NCBI GenBank assembly: GCA_039810085.1
Contig: JBDHWG010000003.1
Span: 218,582 to 282,581 of the forward strand
Reading direction: 5' to 3'
Source: JBDHWG01 sp039810085
GTDB taxonomy: Bacteria > Chloroflexota > Anaerolineae > Epilineales > JAHCIE01
DNA length: 64,000 nucleotides
This document shows, piece by piece, positions 8,510-17,784 of this stretch. The notes beneath the pieces are model-generated. The model worked only from the letters and a program-made list of their open reading frames with translations. It was not told the DNA's origin and searched no databases. Position numbers and translations under genes: made by a program. The stretch's first letter is position 1; every line of letters starts with the position of its first letter.

Positions 8510-10345
8510 CTAGCTGCCACGGCCAGACGTGCCGGCCGGACGTCCAGCCAGGCCGCCATCCCAGCCGCTAAAGTGGTTCGTGATGGGCAGGCGGCGGTCC
8601 TTGCCGAAGGCGCGCTGGGTAATCTTGATACCGGGCGGGGCCTGCCGCCGCTTGTACTCGTTGATGTTGACCATACGGATCACACGCCGCACAATGGCCT
8701 CATCGTAGCCCATCGCCACGATCTCCGCCACCGAGCGGTCATCCTCGACGTAGGCTTCCAGGATGCCGTCCAACACGTCGTAGGGCGGCAGGGTGTCCTG
8801 GTCCGTCTGGTCGGGCCGCAGCTCGGCCGAAGGCGCTTTCGTCAGCGACCGCTCCGGGATGACCATCCCCAGTGTGTTGCGGTAGCGCGAGAGGGCATAC
8901 ACCGCCGTCTTGTAGATGTCCTTGATGGGCGTGAAGCCGCCTGCCATGTCGCCGTAGAGCGTGCTGTAGCCGACCGAGACTTCGCTCTTGTTGCCCGTGG
9001 TCAAGACGAGCCAGCCGTACTTGTTGGACAGGGCCATCAGGATGTTGCCGCGAATGCGCGCCTGGAGGTTCTCCTCGGCGACATTCGGCTCGGTTCCCGG
9101 CCAGGCGGGGGCCATCGTTTCGAGATACGCCTGGAACGCAGCGTCGATGGGGACGAGGCGGTACTCGATGCCCAGGTTCTTCGCCAGGGCCTCGGCATCC
9201 TCCAGGCTATGGCTGGACGAATAGCACGAGGGCATGGCGACGCCGACGACGTTGGCTGCGCCTAGTGCGTCCACGGCAATCGCGGCGGTCAGCGAGGAGT
9301 CGATGCCGCCGGACAGGCCGATGATGACCTTCTTGAAGTTGTTCTTCTGCACGTAGTCGCGCGTCCCAAGGACGAGCGCGCGGTAGACCTCGGCGGTGTC
9401 GGATAGCGGCGGCGCGATGGGACCGCGTGAGACCGCCACGAGCGGCTCGGCCTCGCCCACGGCGGGAATATCCGGTAGGCGCACCGTCTCAATGATGCCG
9501 TCGCTGGCGTACACCAGGCGGTCCTTGCGGCGGCGCGGGTCCTTCAGGCGGCGGCGGAACACGTCGTCGATGTCCAGGTCGGCGACGACGAAGTCCTCCT
9601 CGAACGCCGGGGCGCGGGCAATCAGCTCGCCGCCCGCAGAGTAGACGAGGCTCGACCCGTCGAAGAGCAGCTCATCCTGCCCGCCGACCAGGTTGCAGTA
9701 GGCGACGATGGCGACGTTGTCGGCGGCGCGCGTGGCAATCATGCGCTCGCGGTTGAGGCGCTTGCCGGCATAGTACGGTGAGGCGGAGATGTTGATGAGC
9801 AGCTCAGCGCCGCCCGCCAGCGCCTGGGTCTCGGCTGGGCTGGTCGGCGACCAGATGTCCTCGCAGACGGTGACGCCGAAGGTCACGCCGCCGGTCTGGA
9901 AGACGCAGTCCGAGTTACCCGCCTGGAAGTAGCGGTCCTCGTCGAAGACACTGTAGTTGGGCAGGTAGGTCTTGTGGTAGACGCCGACTAGCCGCCCACC
10001 GTGGCAGATCGCGGCGGCGTTGAAGATGTCGACGTTGGCATCCACGAAGCCGATGATGGCGGTCATGCCCGCCGTGTCCGGCAGCAGGGATTCCAGGGCC
10101 GCGAGGTTGGCCTGGATGAACTCGGGCTTGAGGAGCAGATCTTCCGGTGGGTAGCCGACAATCGCCAACTCCGGAAACACGACGATCTGGGCGCGCGCCT
10201 CGCGGGCGCGGGCGAGACCCTGGCGGATGCGGGCGCAGTTACCGTCGATGTCGCCGACGGTCGTATTGAGCTGCGCCAGCGCCAGGCGAAGCCGGCGCGG
10301 ACGAAGCGCGTTGATCTCGATATCCAGTGTCTCTCCGTTTGGCAT
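8510..10345 (-). CDS. nadE: Glutamine-dependent NAD+ synthetase
   Basis: A 611-aa two-domain enzyme making NAD+ from nicotinate adenine dinucleotide, ATP and glutamine. N-terminal nitrilase-like glutaminase (about 20-290) with the catalytic triad in FPELAIVGYPPEDLL (Glu), YHKTYLPNYSVFDE (Lys) and FGVTVCEDIW (Cys). C-terminal NAD synthase domain with the P-loop GLSGGIDSSL. ATG at 10345 has AGGAAG 8 nt upstream; the longer frame to 10375 adds an unrelated ten residues. First gene of the operon with the kinase and regulator below, an unusual pairing. Confidence 0.95.
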   Translation of the reverse strand: MPNGETLDIEINALRPRRLRLALAQLNTTVGDIDGNCARIRQGLARAREARAQIVVFPELAIVGYPPEDLLLKPEFIQANLAALESLLPDTAGMTAIIGFVDANVDIFNAAAICHGGRLVGVYHKTYLPNYSVFDEDRYFQAGNSDCVFQTGGVTFGVTVCEDIWSPTSPAETQALAGGAELLINISASPYYAGKRLNRERMIATRAADNVAIVAYCNLVGGQDELLFDGSSLVYSAGGELIARAPAFEEDFVVADLDIDDVFRRRLKDPRRRKDRLVYASDGIIETVRLPDIPAVGEAEPLVAVSRGPIAPPLSDTAEVYRALVLGTRDYVQKNNFKKVIIGLSGGIDSSLTAAIAVDALGAANVVGVAMPSCYSSSHSLEDAEALAKNLGIEYRLVPIDAAFQAYLETMAPAWPGTEPNVAEENLQARIRGNILMALSNKYGWLVLTTGNKSEVSVGYSTLYGDMAGGFTPIKDIYKTAVYALSRYRNTLGMVIPERSLTKAPSAELRPDQTDQDTLPPYDVLDGILEAYVEDDRSVAEIVAMGYDEAIVRRVIRMVNINEYKRRQAPPGIKITQRAFGKDRRLPITNHFSGWDGGLAGRPAGTSGRGS

Positions 10346-10455
10346 AGACGTCTTCCTCTCGCGTTCAAGGCCCAATTATGGCGTAGTATGCGACGCGAGT
10401 CAATCATTATCAGGTCGCGTTCGCCACAGGGGCAGATGTTTGATAGACTATAGAC

Positions 10456-11631
10456 ATGAAGAACTTCTGGGGCTTCCTGCTACTTCTCTTCCTGATCGCC
10501 ATCATCCTGCGCATCGATTTATTCTTCTACATCTTTTACCTCTTTGCCGTGATGGCCGTCGTCACCCATTGGTGGACGCGGCGGTCCCTTCGTGGCGTCA
10601 CGGTGCAAAGACTATACCAGGACCGCGCCTTTCTGGGCGAGACGGTGGATGTGACGCTGACGGTGCGCAACAGCGGGCGGCTGCCCGTGCCCTGGCTGCG
10701 CGTTCAGGAGGGCGTGCCGATTGAGATGGCGACGCCGCCATTCGTGCGGCGGGTCGTCTCCCTCTGGCCCGGCGAGAGCACGACGCTGACGTACGCTCTG
10801 GATTGCCGACGGCGCGGCTACTACCGCCTCGGCCCGACGAGCCTGGGCGCGGGCGATGTCTTTGGTTTCGGCGAGGATGAGGCGCGCGAGGGTCGAGAGA
10901 GCTACCTGACGGTCTACCCTAAGATCGTGCCCCTGGCGCGGCTTGGCCTGCCGTCGCGCTCGCCGTCCGTCAGCCTGCCGAGCCGCCAGCGCCTGTTCGA
11001 GGACCCCTCGCGCGTGCGCGGCGTCCGTCCCTACCAGCCCGGCGACTCGCCGCGCCGCATCCACTGGACGGCGTCGGCGGCGACCGGCGAGCTGCTGCTC
11101 AAGCAGTACGAGCCGGCCATCGCCCTCGAAACAATGGTGCTCCTCGACCTGGCCGAGGGTGACTACGCCCTCCACCACCGCTACAATGCTTCCGAGGTCG
11201 CCGTGACTGTCGCGGCGTCGATCCTCAGCCATTTGGCTAGCATCCAGCAAGCCGTCGGGCTGGCGGTCAACGGCTATGACCCGCTGACGGCGACAGCGCC
11301 GATGACGCTGCCGCCCGGCAAGGGCCAGGCGCACCTGATTCAGACGCTGGACATCCTGGCCCGCGTCGAGTTAGGAAAGGCCGAGCCGGTAGTCGGGTGG
11401 GCGCGGCGGGAGACAGCGGGGCTAAGCTGGGGCAGCACTATCGTGCTGGTCATGCCAGCCGAGCCAGAGGAACTGGCCCCGCTGCTGCTCCACCTCCAGC
11501 GCGCCGGGTTCAGCGTCGTCCTCGTGCTGACCCAGGGAACGCCCAGCGGCGCGGCCCAACAACTTGGGATACCTGTCACACAGATTTATTGGGAAACAGA
11601 CGTCCCGGAACTCGCCCATCTGCGAGTATAA
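10456..11631 (+). CDS. DUF58 domain-containing membrane protein
   Basis: A 391-aa protein. Two N-terminal hydrophobic segments (FLLLLFLIAIILRIDLFFYI and the next 15 residues), a beta-sandwich region, then the DUF58 signature around RGVRPYQPGDSPRRIHWTAS (about 190-215) and a vWA-like C-terminal part. DUF58 proteins typically act with a MoxR ATPase and DUF4129/transglutaminase membrane proteins, probably in cell-envelope processes. The next gene (9 nt downstream) encodes the DUF4129 partner, but no MoxR ATPase is in the window. Confidence 0.88.
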   Translation: MKNFWGFLLLLFLIAIILRIDLFFYIFYLFAVMAVVTHWWTRRSLRGVTVQRLYQDRAFLGETVDVTLTVRNSGRLPVPWLRVQEGVPIEMATPPFVRRVVSLWPGESTTLTYALDCRRRGYYRLGPTSLGAGDVFGFGEDEAREGRESYLTVYPKIVPLARLGLPSRSPSVSLPSRQRLFEDPSRVRGVRPYQPGDSPRRIHWTASAATGELLLKQYEPAIALETMVLLDLAEGDYALHHRYNASEVAVTVAASILSHLASIQQAVGLAVNGYDPLTATAPMTLPPGKGQAHLIQTLDILARVELGKAEPVVGWARRETAGLSWGSTIVLVMPAEPEELAPLLLHLQRAGFSVVLVLTQGTPSGAAQQLGIPVTQIYWETDVPELAHLRV

Positions 11632-11640
11632 TTTCTGCCA

Positions 11641-13179
11641 ATGCTAGTCACACCGCCACGCGCTTTGCGCATCTTGCGACCTATTCTTGTCGCGCTCATG
11701 TTTGCGTGCATCGCGCTGAGCGTGGCGCAGTTCGTGCGCGCCTTCATCCCTGACTGGAACGCGACGTACATGGTGGTCGGCGTGTTCTTGGTGAGCCTGG
11801 AAGCCTTCTACGCGCGGCAGATGGTGCGGCGGCAGCGGCTATGGGGCCGCGAGTGGTGGACCTTCCGCCTCGCCGAGTGGGTCGTCATCCTGGTGGCGCT
11901 GAAGCTCGTCAGCTATGTCGCCCGCAGCCCGCAGGATTTCCTCGCCGACCTGGCGTCATGGCAGCAAGACCCGCGCAACATCCTCAGCCTGGAATTCATG
12001 ATCGTCATCGTGCTCGCCTACTTCGCCTGGCTTGGCGCGGGCGACGTGGCGCGCAACTTCGAAGAGTTGCAGCAAGCGCCGGAGAGCGGCTACTTCGACC
12101 CTTCGCTGAGCCTGGGTGAGCTACAGCGGCTGTTCTTCAACGGCGGCGTCATCCTCCTCATCCTGACGGGGCTGACGCAGGTGGGCCTGTCGATGGTGCT
12201 ACAGATGGACCGCCCGCCGGTTGGTGGCCTCATCCTCAACGTCCTGCTGTATTTCGTCGTCGGGCTGCTGCTGCTCAGCCAGGGCCGCTTCGAGCTGCTG
12301 CAAACGCGCTGGCGCTTCAACGATATTCCGGTCGCGCGCAACGTGGCCGCGCGATGGGCGCTCCTGGCGGGCGTGACCCTGGTGATCGTCGCCGCAGCCG
12401 TGTCACTCTTGCCGACGCGGTACACCATCGGGCTGCTGACGGTCCTCAACTGGCTGCTCAGCCTCGTACTCTCCATTCTGTTCTTCGCCTGGCTCATCAT
12501 CAGCTACTACATCTGGGCCTTTGCAAGCTGGCTGCTGACCTTGCTATTCGGCAGGCCCCAGCCAGCGCCCATATCCCCCGCCCTGCCGGCGCTGCCCGCC
12601 GCCCCGCCCATCGTGCAGACCGGCGAGAGCGACTGGCTCGCCATGTTTCGCGCGGTCGTCTTCTGGGCTGTGCTGCTGTTCGTCGTCGGCTACGCCCTGG
12701 TCCAGTTCACGCGGTCACGCCGAGAGTGGCTGGAGGGCGCGGCGCAGCGGCCCGGCGTCGGGCGGTGGCTTGCTCTGCTCGCCGCGTGGTGGGCGTGGGT
12801 ACGCGGGACGACGAAAAGCGTCGCCAGTGCGGTGCGCGTGCGGATGGCGCGAGCATCTCCCAAGTCGATGCCCGCCCCGCCGCGCTGGCTCCGCCTGGGC
12901 GGCTTGTCGCCCCGCGAGCTCATCGTCTATTTCTACCTGTCCACCGCGCAGCGCGCCGCGCAGCTGGGCGTCGGCCGCCGGCCGAGCCAGACGGCCCGCG
13001 AGTACGCCGCGCAGCTCCGCTCGACCGTCCCCGAAGGCGCGCCGGACGTCGATACCCTAACCACGGCCTTCGAGGCCGCGCGCTACTCAGCCAACACCGT
13101 AACGCGCCAGGACACGAGCCGCCCGCGTCGAAGCTGGGAGCGTCTACGACACCTGCTCCGGTCCCGACGTTCGCACTAA
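11641..13179 (+). CDS. DUF4129 domain-containing polytopic membrane protein
   Basis: A 512-aa protein with about eight membrane segments in the first 370 residues, a proline/alanine-rich loop near 305-325, and a C-terminal cytoplasmic or outer DUF4129 domain (about 425-485: ELIVYFYLSTAQRAAQLGVG, then T-A-R-E-Y-A). In many Chloroflexota and Actinobacteria this domain closes a transglutaminase-like protein; here the transglutaminase domain itself is absent. It is co-transcribed with the DUF58 gene. The role is inferred to be in envelope biology. Confidence 0.82.
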   Translation: MLVTPPRALRILRPILVALMFACIALSVAQFVRAFIPDWNATYMVVGVFLVSLEAFYARQMVRRQRLWGREWWTFRLAEWVVILVALKLVSYVARSPQDFLADLASWQQDPRNILSLEFMIVIVLAYFAWLGAGDVARNFEELQQAPESGYFDPSLSLGELQRLFFNGGVILLILTGLTQVGLSMVLQMDRPPVGGLILNVLLYFVVGLLLLSQGRFELLQTRWRFNDIPVARNVAARWALLAGVTLVIVAAAVSLLPTRYTIGLLTVLNWLLSLVLSILFFAWLIISYYIWAFASWLLTLLFGRPQPAPISPALPALPAAPPIVQTGESDWLAMFRAVVFWAVLLFVVGYALVQFTRSRREWLEGAAQRPGVGRWLALLAAWWAWVRGTTKSVASAVRVRMARASPKSMPAPPRWLRLGGLSPRELIVYFYLSTAQRAAQLGVGRRPSQTAREYAAQLRSTVPEGAPDVDTLTTAFEAARYSANTVTRQDTSRPRRSWERLRHLLRSRRSH

Positions 13180-13375
13180 TTTAGCCTCCATTTCAGGCTT
13201 TGTAGGAACGAAACTTGCTTGTGATTGGGGCACGGAGGGCCATGTTAGGTCGTTTTAGCCCTATGCCCGGAAAGCCGTCGCACCAGGCTTCGTTTCCCCT
13301 CAGCCTCAGCCCTCCCGTACCCGTCGTGATCCGTACCAACAACCGAGACCCGTGTGGAAGGAGTAAGGAGTTAAG

Positions 13376-13624
13376 ATGGCTTCCCTGCATTTGTTGTCGA
13401 AGGTCGGTGACGTTCGAGTCGATTGGGATCCGGAAGCGGTCAAGATCGGCGACCCCGAGGCCCTGGCCGCCATTGCTGAGGCTGAGCGCATTCTGGCTGA
13501 GGCGCGCACGACTGGCGCGACGGCGTTCATCGTGAAGGATGGCGAGCCGGCGCGGGTCATGGACGAGTTCGACCCGCAGGCAAACCAGAAAGTCGTCGTC
13601 GTCCCACGCATCGTGGGCGGCTGA
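13376..13624 (+). CDS. Small conserved-looking hypothetical protein
   Basis: An 82-aa soluble acidic protein with a strong ribosome-binding site (AAGGAGTAAGGAG before the ATG). It has alternating strand-helix-strand character (VGDVRVDWDPEAV, EALAAIAEAERILAEA, ATAFIVKDGEPARVMDEFD, KVVVVPRIVG), suggesting a compact alpha/beta domain. I do not recognise the family. The next gene starts 17 nt downstream and is probably co-transcribed. The 195 bp before it hold no other gene I can support. Confidence 0.65.
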   Translation: MASLHLLSKVGDVRVDWDPEAVKIGDPEALAAIAEAERILAEARTTGATAFIVKDGEPARVMDEFDPQANQKVVVVPRIVGG

Positions 13625-13641
13625 GGTAGAGGAACTCCCGT

Positions 13642-14076
13642 ATGCCGGCTGTGCTGATTCCCGTAGTTCTTGTGGCGCTGGTCATCCTGGGCGTCCTGGC
13701 GGTTGTGTGCTACGTCCCGCGACAGCAGCTCGCCAAGCCCTGGAACAAGTTCGTGGATTACGTGGCCGCGCAGTATCGGGCAGAGCAGACGGCGCGTCGT
13801 CTGCTGCGTCAGACACTGGGCACAGACGAGTACAAGCGGCTGGAAGAGCGCGGCTACCTGGAGGTGCCAAGCCCCAGCATGCCAGGCCGCGTGTACCGGA
13901 TCCCCTACGGTCCGGGCCGGGTCGCGGTCTACGACAACAACCGCTTTACCATGAGCCTCTGCGTTCAGCCGACCCAGTGGCTACCGAGCGGCGACGTCAT
14001 GCTCATGCACAAGCTACATATCGAGGCCAACGAGGAGCAGTACCTATCGACGGCGAACCATCTTCGGTTCGCTTGA
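13642..14076 (+). CDS. Hypothetical membrane-anchored protein
   Basis: A 144-aa protein. An N-terminal hydrophobic anchor (LIPVVLVALVILGVLAVVCY) is followed by a charged helical stretch and a beta-rich C-terminal domain (YLEVPSPSMPGRVYRIPYGP, then VQPTQWLPSGDVMLMHKLHI). The last 70 residues are the conserved-looking part and may recur in Chloroflexota as an unnamed family (recollection only). It is the second gene of a two-gene unit. No function can be assigned. Confidence 0.65.
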   Translation: MPAVLIPVVLVALVILGVLAVVCYVPRQQLAKPWNKFVDYVAAQYRAEQTARRLLRQTLGTDEYKRLEERGYLEVPSPSMPGRVYRIPYGPGRVAVYDNNRFTMSLCVQPTQWLPSGDVMLMHKLHIEANEEQYLSTANHLRFA

Positions 14077-14084
14077 GACACAAC

Positions 14085-14153
14085 CGCCACAGAGCCATAG
14101 AGAACACAGTGGAGGTCCTATCCCCTCCCTGTGCTCTCCGTGTCTCTGTGGCG
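14085..14153. repeat. Palindromic intergenic repeat (CGCCACAGAG family)
   Basis: CGCCACAGAG at 14085 pairs with CTCTGTGGCG ending at 14153, and internal GAGAACACAG / CTGTGCTCTC also pair, giving a long imperfect hairpin. It sits between two convergent genes (the membrane protein and RNase J), where it could end transcription from both sides. Sequence differs from the AACGCAGAGG family, but the architecture is the same. Confidence 0.7.
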
Positions 14154-14162
14154 CTGCTTCTC

Positions 14163-15890
14163 CTACGTCCGCATGACGACGGGGAGGATCATCGGGCGGC
14201 GGCCGGTGCGCGCGTAGACAAACTCGCCTAGCGTTCCCTTGATCATCTCCTCGACACCCTCCGGAATGCGGTGGGACTGGCCGCCAAGCGCCTCGACCAC
14301 GACCTGCCGCGCCTCGTCCAGCAGCTCTTCCGAATCGGGCCGATACACGAACCCGCGCGACACCAGCTCCGTGTCCACCAGCTCGCCCGTCTCGTCCAAC
14401 ACCGCGATAGCGACCAGGAAGCCGTCTTTCGCCAGGTGATGCCGGTCGCGCAAGACCACCTGGCCGATGTCCCCGATCCCCAGCCCATCCACGAACACGC
14501 TCACCGCCGGCACTTCATCGATGATCTCGCCGCCATCCTCGCCCAGCGCCAACACTTCGCCGTTCTCCAGGACGAAGATGCGCTCGCGCGGGATGCCCAG
14601 CGCCTCGCCTAGCTCGGCGTGCATCACCAGGTGGCGGTACTCGCCCTGGATGGGCACGAAGTAGCGCGGGTGCGTCAGGCTGATCATCAGCTTCTGCTCC
14701 TCCCGCGCGGCGTGGCCGGAAACGTGCACCAACCCCACGGTCCCGCCGGGCATGGGCGCCGACTGGTAGAAGACCCGCGCGCCCAGGCGGAACAGGTTGT
14801 TGATGGTGCGGTAGACCATCTCCTCATTGCCCGGAATGGGCGTCGCGGACAGGACCACTGTGTCGCCCGGCTTGATGCGCACCTGGCGGTGCTCGCCGTT
14901 GGCGATGCGCGTCAGCGCCGATGTCGGCTCGCCCTGGGAGCCGGTGCAGACGATGGCGACGCGGTCATCCGGCAGGCGGTCTAGCTCGTCCACGCGCAGA
15001 ATGCGTCCCTGGGGGACCGTTAGGTAGCCCAGCTCCCGCGCCATTGCGCTGTTGTCCTGCATGCTCCGCCCCACCACGCCGACCTCGCGCTCGTAGTGGT
15101 AGGCGGCGTCGATGATTTGTTGGACGCGGGAGATGTTGGAGGCGAAGGTCGCCACGATGACCCGGCCTGGCGCTGTGGCGAAGATGCGGTCGAACGTCCC
15201 GGTGACCACCTCCTCCGACGGCGTGTGGCCGGGTCGGTCGGCGTTGGTGCTGTCGGACAGCAGGGCCAGAACGCCGCGCGCCCCGAACTCGGCCAGCTTC
15301 TGCACGTCGGTCGGTCGGCCGTGGCGTGGGGTGTAGTCGAACTTGTACTCGCCGGTGTGGATGACGAGGCCCGCCGAGGTGGTGATGGCGTAGCCGACGG
15401 CGTCCGGTATCGAGTGGCTGACGGGGAACGCCTCGACGGCGAACGGGCCGAGGGTGACGCGCGAGTCCTGGGCGATGGTGTGCAGGTCGGCGTCGCGCAG
15501 CAGCCGATGCTCCTTGAGCTTGACCTCGATGAGGCCGCGCGTCAACGGCGTCGCGTAGATGGGCACGCGGTACGCGGGCATCGCCGGCGACTCCGGTGAG
15601 TCAGAGCCGTTCGTCGCTCCCGGCGCGCCTTGCAGATCACGCAGCAGATACGAGATCGCGCCGATGTGGTCCTCGTGGCCGTGGGTCACGAACAGCGCCA
15701 GGAAATCGTCGCGGCGCTCGCGCAGGAACGTGAAATCGGGGATAACGATGTCGATGCCGAGCATGTCGCGCTCGGGGAACATCATGCCGCAGTCGATGGC
15801 GATGAGCTTGCCGGCGTATTCGATGACCGTCATGTTGCGGCCGATTTCGCCGACACCGCCCAGGGGAATGATATTGATTCGTTCAGGCAT
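14163..15890 (-). CDS. rnj: Ribonuclease J
   Basis: A 575-aa metallo-beta-lactamase/beta-CASP nuclease that matures and degrades RNA from 5' ends. Visible motifs: the start INIIPLGGVGEIGRNM, the metal site THGHEDHIGA, the later HTGEYKFD, the beta-CASP segment with GSQGEPTSAL, VHVSGHA, and a C-terminal domain. The ORF is open to 16103, but the family start is the ATG at 15890 with GAGG upstream. The gene lies 11 nt after the methyltransferase stop, so both may share a transcript. Confidence 0.95.
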   Translation of the reverse strand: MPERINIIPLGGVGEIGRNMTVIEYAGKLIAIDCGMMFPERDMLGIDIVIPDFTFLRERRDDFLALFVTHGHEDHIGAISYLLRDLQGAPGATNGSDSPESPAMPAYRVPIYATPLTRGLIEVKLKEHRLLRDADLHTIAQDSRVTLGPFAVEAFPVSHSIPDAVGYAITTSAGLVIHTGEYKFDYTPRHGRPTDVQKLAEFGARGVLALLSDSTNADRPGHTPSEEVVTGTFDRIFATAPGRVIVATFASNISRVQQIIDAAYHYEREVGVVGRSMQDNSAMARELGYLTVPQGRILRVDELDRLPDDRVAIVCTGSQGEPTSALTRIANGEHRQVRIKPGDTVVLSATPIPGNEEMVYRTINNLFRLGARVFYQSAPMPGGTVGLVHVSGHAAREEQKLMISLTHPRYFVPIQGEYRHLVMHAELGEALGIPRERIFVLENGEVLALGEDGGEIIDEVPAVSVFVDGLGIGDIGQVVLRDRHHLAKDGFLVAIAVLDETGELVDTELVSRGFVYRPDSEELLDEARQVVVEALGGQSHRIPEGVEEMIKGTLGEFVYARTGRRPMILPVVMRT

Positions 15891-15901
15891 GGAAACCTCA
15901 A

Positions 15902-17248
15902 TTATTGTTTGCGCATCACGACCGCGCTTTCCCGCAGGTAGGTGCGGCTGCCGCCCCATCGGGCGAGTTGTTGGGCGCTGGTGTTCATCCGCCGCGCCAC
16001 GTAGATGCCGTCGGTCATTAGGCCGAGGCGCTGCCCGATGCGCGCCAGCAGCGCATCCGTCGGAATCGGCACGCCGCCGTAAGCCGAGTTGGCGACGACA
16101 CACACCAGGGTCGCGCCCGATTTCAGCACCCGCGCCTGCTCGGCCAGCGCCAGGTACATATCATCGAAGTAGCCTCGGATCATGGCCGGGATGCGCGGGT
16201 TCCACAGATTCGCCTGGTCAATGGCCTCGATGAGCGCCGTCAGCGGCGGATAGTTCAGGTACGCCGTCGGCGCGATGGGCGTGCTGACGTGGGAGCGCAG
16301 CGATGAGCCGCGCACCTGGCGAAACTCGCTGGCGCTCTGCACGAAGTCGAGCAGCCACATCTCCAGCTTGTAGACCTCGGCGTAGTCGAACGAGTTGAGA
16401 TACGGCGGCGAGTAGACAATCATGTCCACACTGTAGTCGGTGACGCCATCGAGCCGCCGCGCGTCGCCCTGGCAAATCCTGGCATCCGCCAGCCGCGCTC
16501 GGTCGCGCACGTCGGGCCGCTGGATACGCAGGTCCTCAACCATGCGCCGCGCCTGGCCAATGAACGCCTCCCGCACCGGCGCCGGCGTTCGATCGCGGCG
16601 GACAACCTTCAATCCCTTGCCGTCCTTGCGCGCCAGGCTCGTGCGCTCCACAATCGCCGCCAGAGCAAGTTGGAAAAAGCACCGCCAGCCGTCATCGTCC
16701 AGCGCAGCGATGCGCTCCTTGAGCAAGAGCAGGTCGGCCAGGGCGTCCGGGGTGTAGAGGCGGTTGAACGAGGACAGGTTCGGCGGATCAATCGCGGGCG
16801 TCCCACCCATCGCCGTCAGGTCGGGGAGGAGCGCGGCGAGGACCTCCGGCTCGAAGGTCGGCCACGCCAGCTTGGTCTGGCCGACAAAGGCGAGGAACGG
16901 GTTGTGCTCAATGCCGAGGGCGTCGATGCCCGCGAACTGGCACGTCAGCGCGGTCGTGCCGGATCCGCTGAACGGGTCAAGCACCAGCGGACCATAGGCC
17001 GCCTCGGAGCGGTAGGCGCGCCGCGCGCCACGCCGAGCAACGTGGTCCGGCCAGGTCGGGTTGGCGAAACGCTGGAACGCCCAGTGTACGATGCCCGGCG
17101 CGAACCCTTCTTTGAAGTAGTACCAGCCGTGGATGGGGTGCTCGAGGTTCGTCCCGAAGTTGACGATGGCTTTGAGCTTGGGGACGTTGTCGTAGTCGTA
17201 CGGGACCCCCGCGTCGATGTCGCGGTAGACGGGTTCGAGGGCATTCAT
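15902..17248 (-). CDS. Site-specific DNA methyltransferase (N4/N6 amino type)
   Basis: A 448-aa enzyme. SAM-binding motif I is DPFSGSGTTA (residues 91-100) and catalytic motif IV is YSPPYLNSFDYAEVYK (279 on), i.e. a D/N/S-PPY class amino-methyltransferase with motif order I then IV. The N-terminus FGTNLEHPIHGWYYFKEGFA is typical of orphan DNA methylase families. No restriction enzyme or specificity subunit is adjacent, so it is probably an orphan methylase. The frame reads on upstream through a tandem repeat to 17551; ATG 17248 removes that spurious 101-residue tail. Confidence 0.82.
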   Translation of the reverse strand: MNALEPVYRDIDAGVPYDYDNVPKLKAIVNFGTNLEHPIHGWYYFKEGFAPGIVHWAFQRFANPTWPDHVARRGARRAYRSEAAYGPLVLDPFSGSGTTALTCQFAGIDALGIEHNPFLAFVGQTKLAWPTFEPEVLAALLPDLTAMGGTPAIDPPNLSSFNRLYTPDALADLLLLKERIAALDDDGWRCFFQLALAAIVERTSLARKDGKGLKVVRRDRTPAPVREAFIGQARRMVEDLRIQRPDVRDRARLADARICQGDARRLDGVTDYSVDMIVYSPPYLNSFDYAEVYKLEMWLLDFVQSASEFRQVRGSSLRSHVSTPIAPTAYLNYPPLTALIEAIDQANLWNPRIPAMIRGYFDDMYLALAEQARVLKSGATLVCVVANSAYGGVPIPTDALLARIGQRLGLMTDGIYVARRMNTSAQQLARWGGSRTYLRESAVVMRKQ

Positions 17249-17261
17249 GGGCAGCAAGAAA

Positions 17262-17753
17262 GGCGACGCCTGGCATTGAAATGCCAGGCTGAGGGTGGGA
17301 AGCCCACTGAAGTGGGCTGGGAAAGTGCGGGTAGCGCAGCCTGCTTTAGTAGGCTTTGTCCTCTCAGCCACCGACTTGAGCCGGTGGCGTCGGCGGGCAA
17401 TACCGTCGCGGTGCGCATAGAGCCGCGACGTGTCGGCCGGCGACGCCTGGCATTGAAATGCCAGGCTAAGGGTGGGAAGCCCACTGAAGTGGGCTGGGAA
17501 AGTGCGGGTAGCGCAGCCTGCTTTAGTAGGCTTTGTCCTCTCAGCCACCAACTTGAGCCGGTGGCGTCGGCGGGCAATACCGTCGCGGTGCGCATAGAGC
17601 CGCGACGTGTCGGCCGGCGACGCCTGGCATTGAAATGCCAGGCTGAGGGTGGGAAGCCCACTTCAGTGGGCTGGGAAAGTGCGGGTAGCGCAGCCTGCTT
17701 TAGCAGGCTTTGTCGTATCAGCCACCGACTTGAGTCGGTGGCGTCGGCGGGCA
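17262..17753. repeat. 177-bp tandem repeat, three copies, each with four palindromes
   Basis: Copies begin at 17262, 17439 and 17616, an exact 177-bp period; the third stops after about 138 bp. Each copy holds four hairpins: CCTGGCATTGAAATGCCAGG, AGCCCACTGAAGTGGGCT, AGCCTGCTTTAGTAGGCT and CCACCGACTTGAGTCGGTGG (copy 3 form). Copies 1 and 2 have mismatches in the last two stems, while copy 3 is perfectly paired. Copy 3 also has a TC instead of GA loop in the second. As 177 is a multiple of three, open frames run through on both strands, but the translations are repeats and not proteins. Confidence 0.92.
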
Positions 17754-17784
17754 TGAAGGTTGGCAATGTCATTCAGAGACCAAC

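Noticed and set aside
8249..9265. 338-codon plus-strand frame across the kinase and nadE genes
   Set aside because: Antisense shadow of two well-identified genes.
17262..17753. CRISPR array
   Set aside because: Units are 177 bp, adjacent, with no variable spacers and no cas genes.
17245..17772. 175-codon minus-strand frame in the tandem repeat
   Set aside because: The protein is the same 59-residue unit repeated, because the DNA unit is a multiple of three. No start signal.
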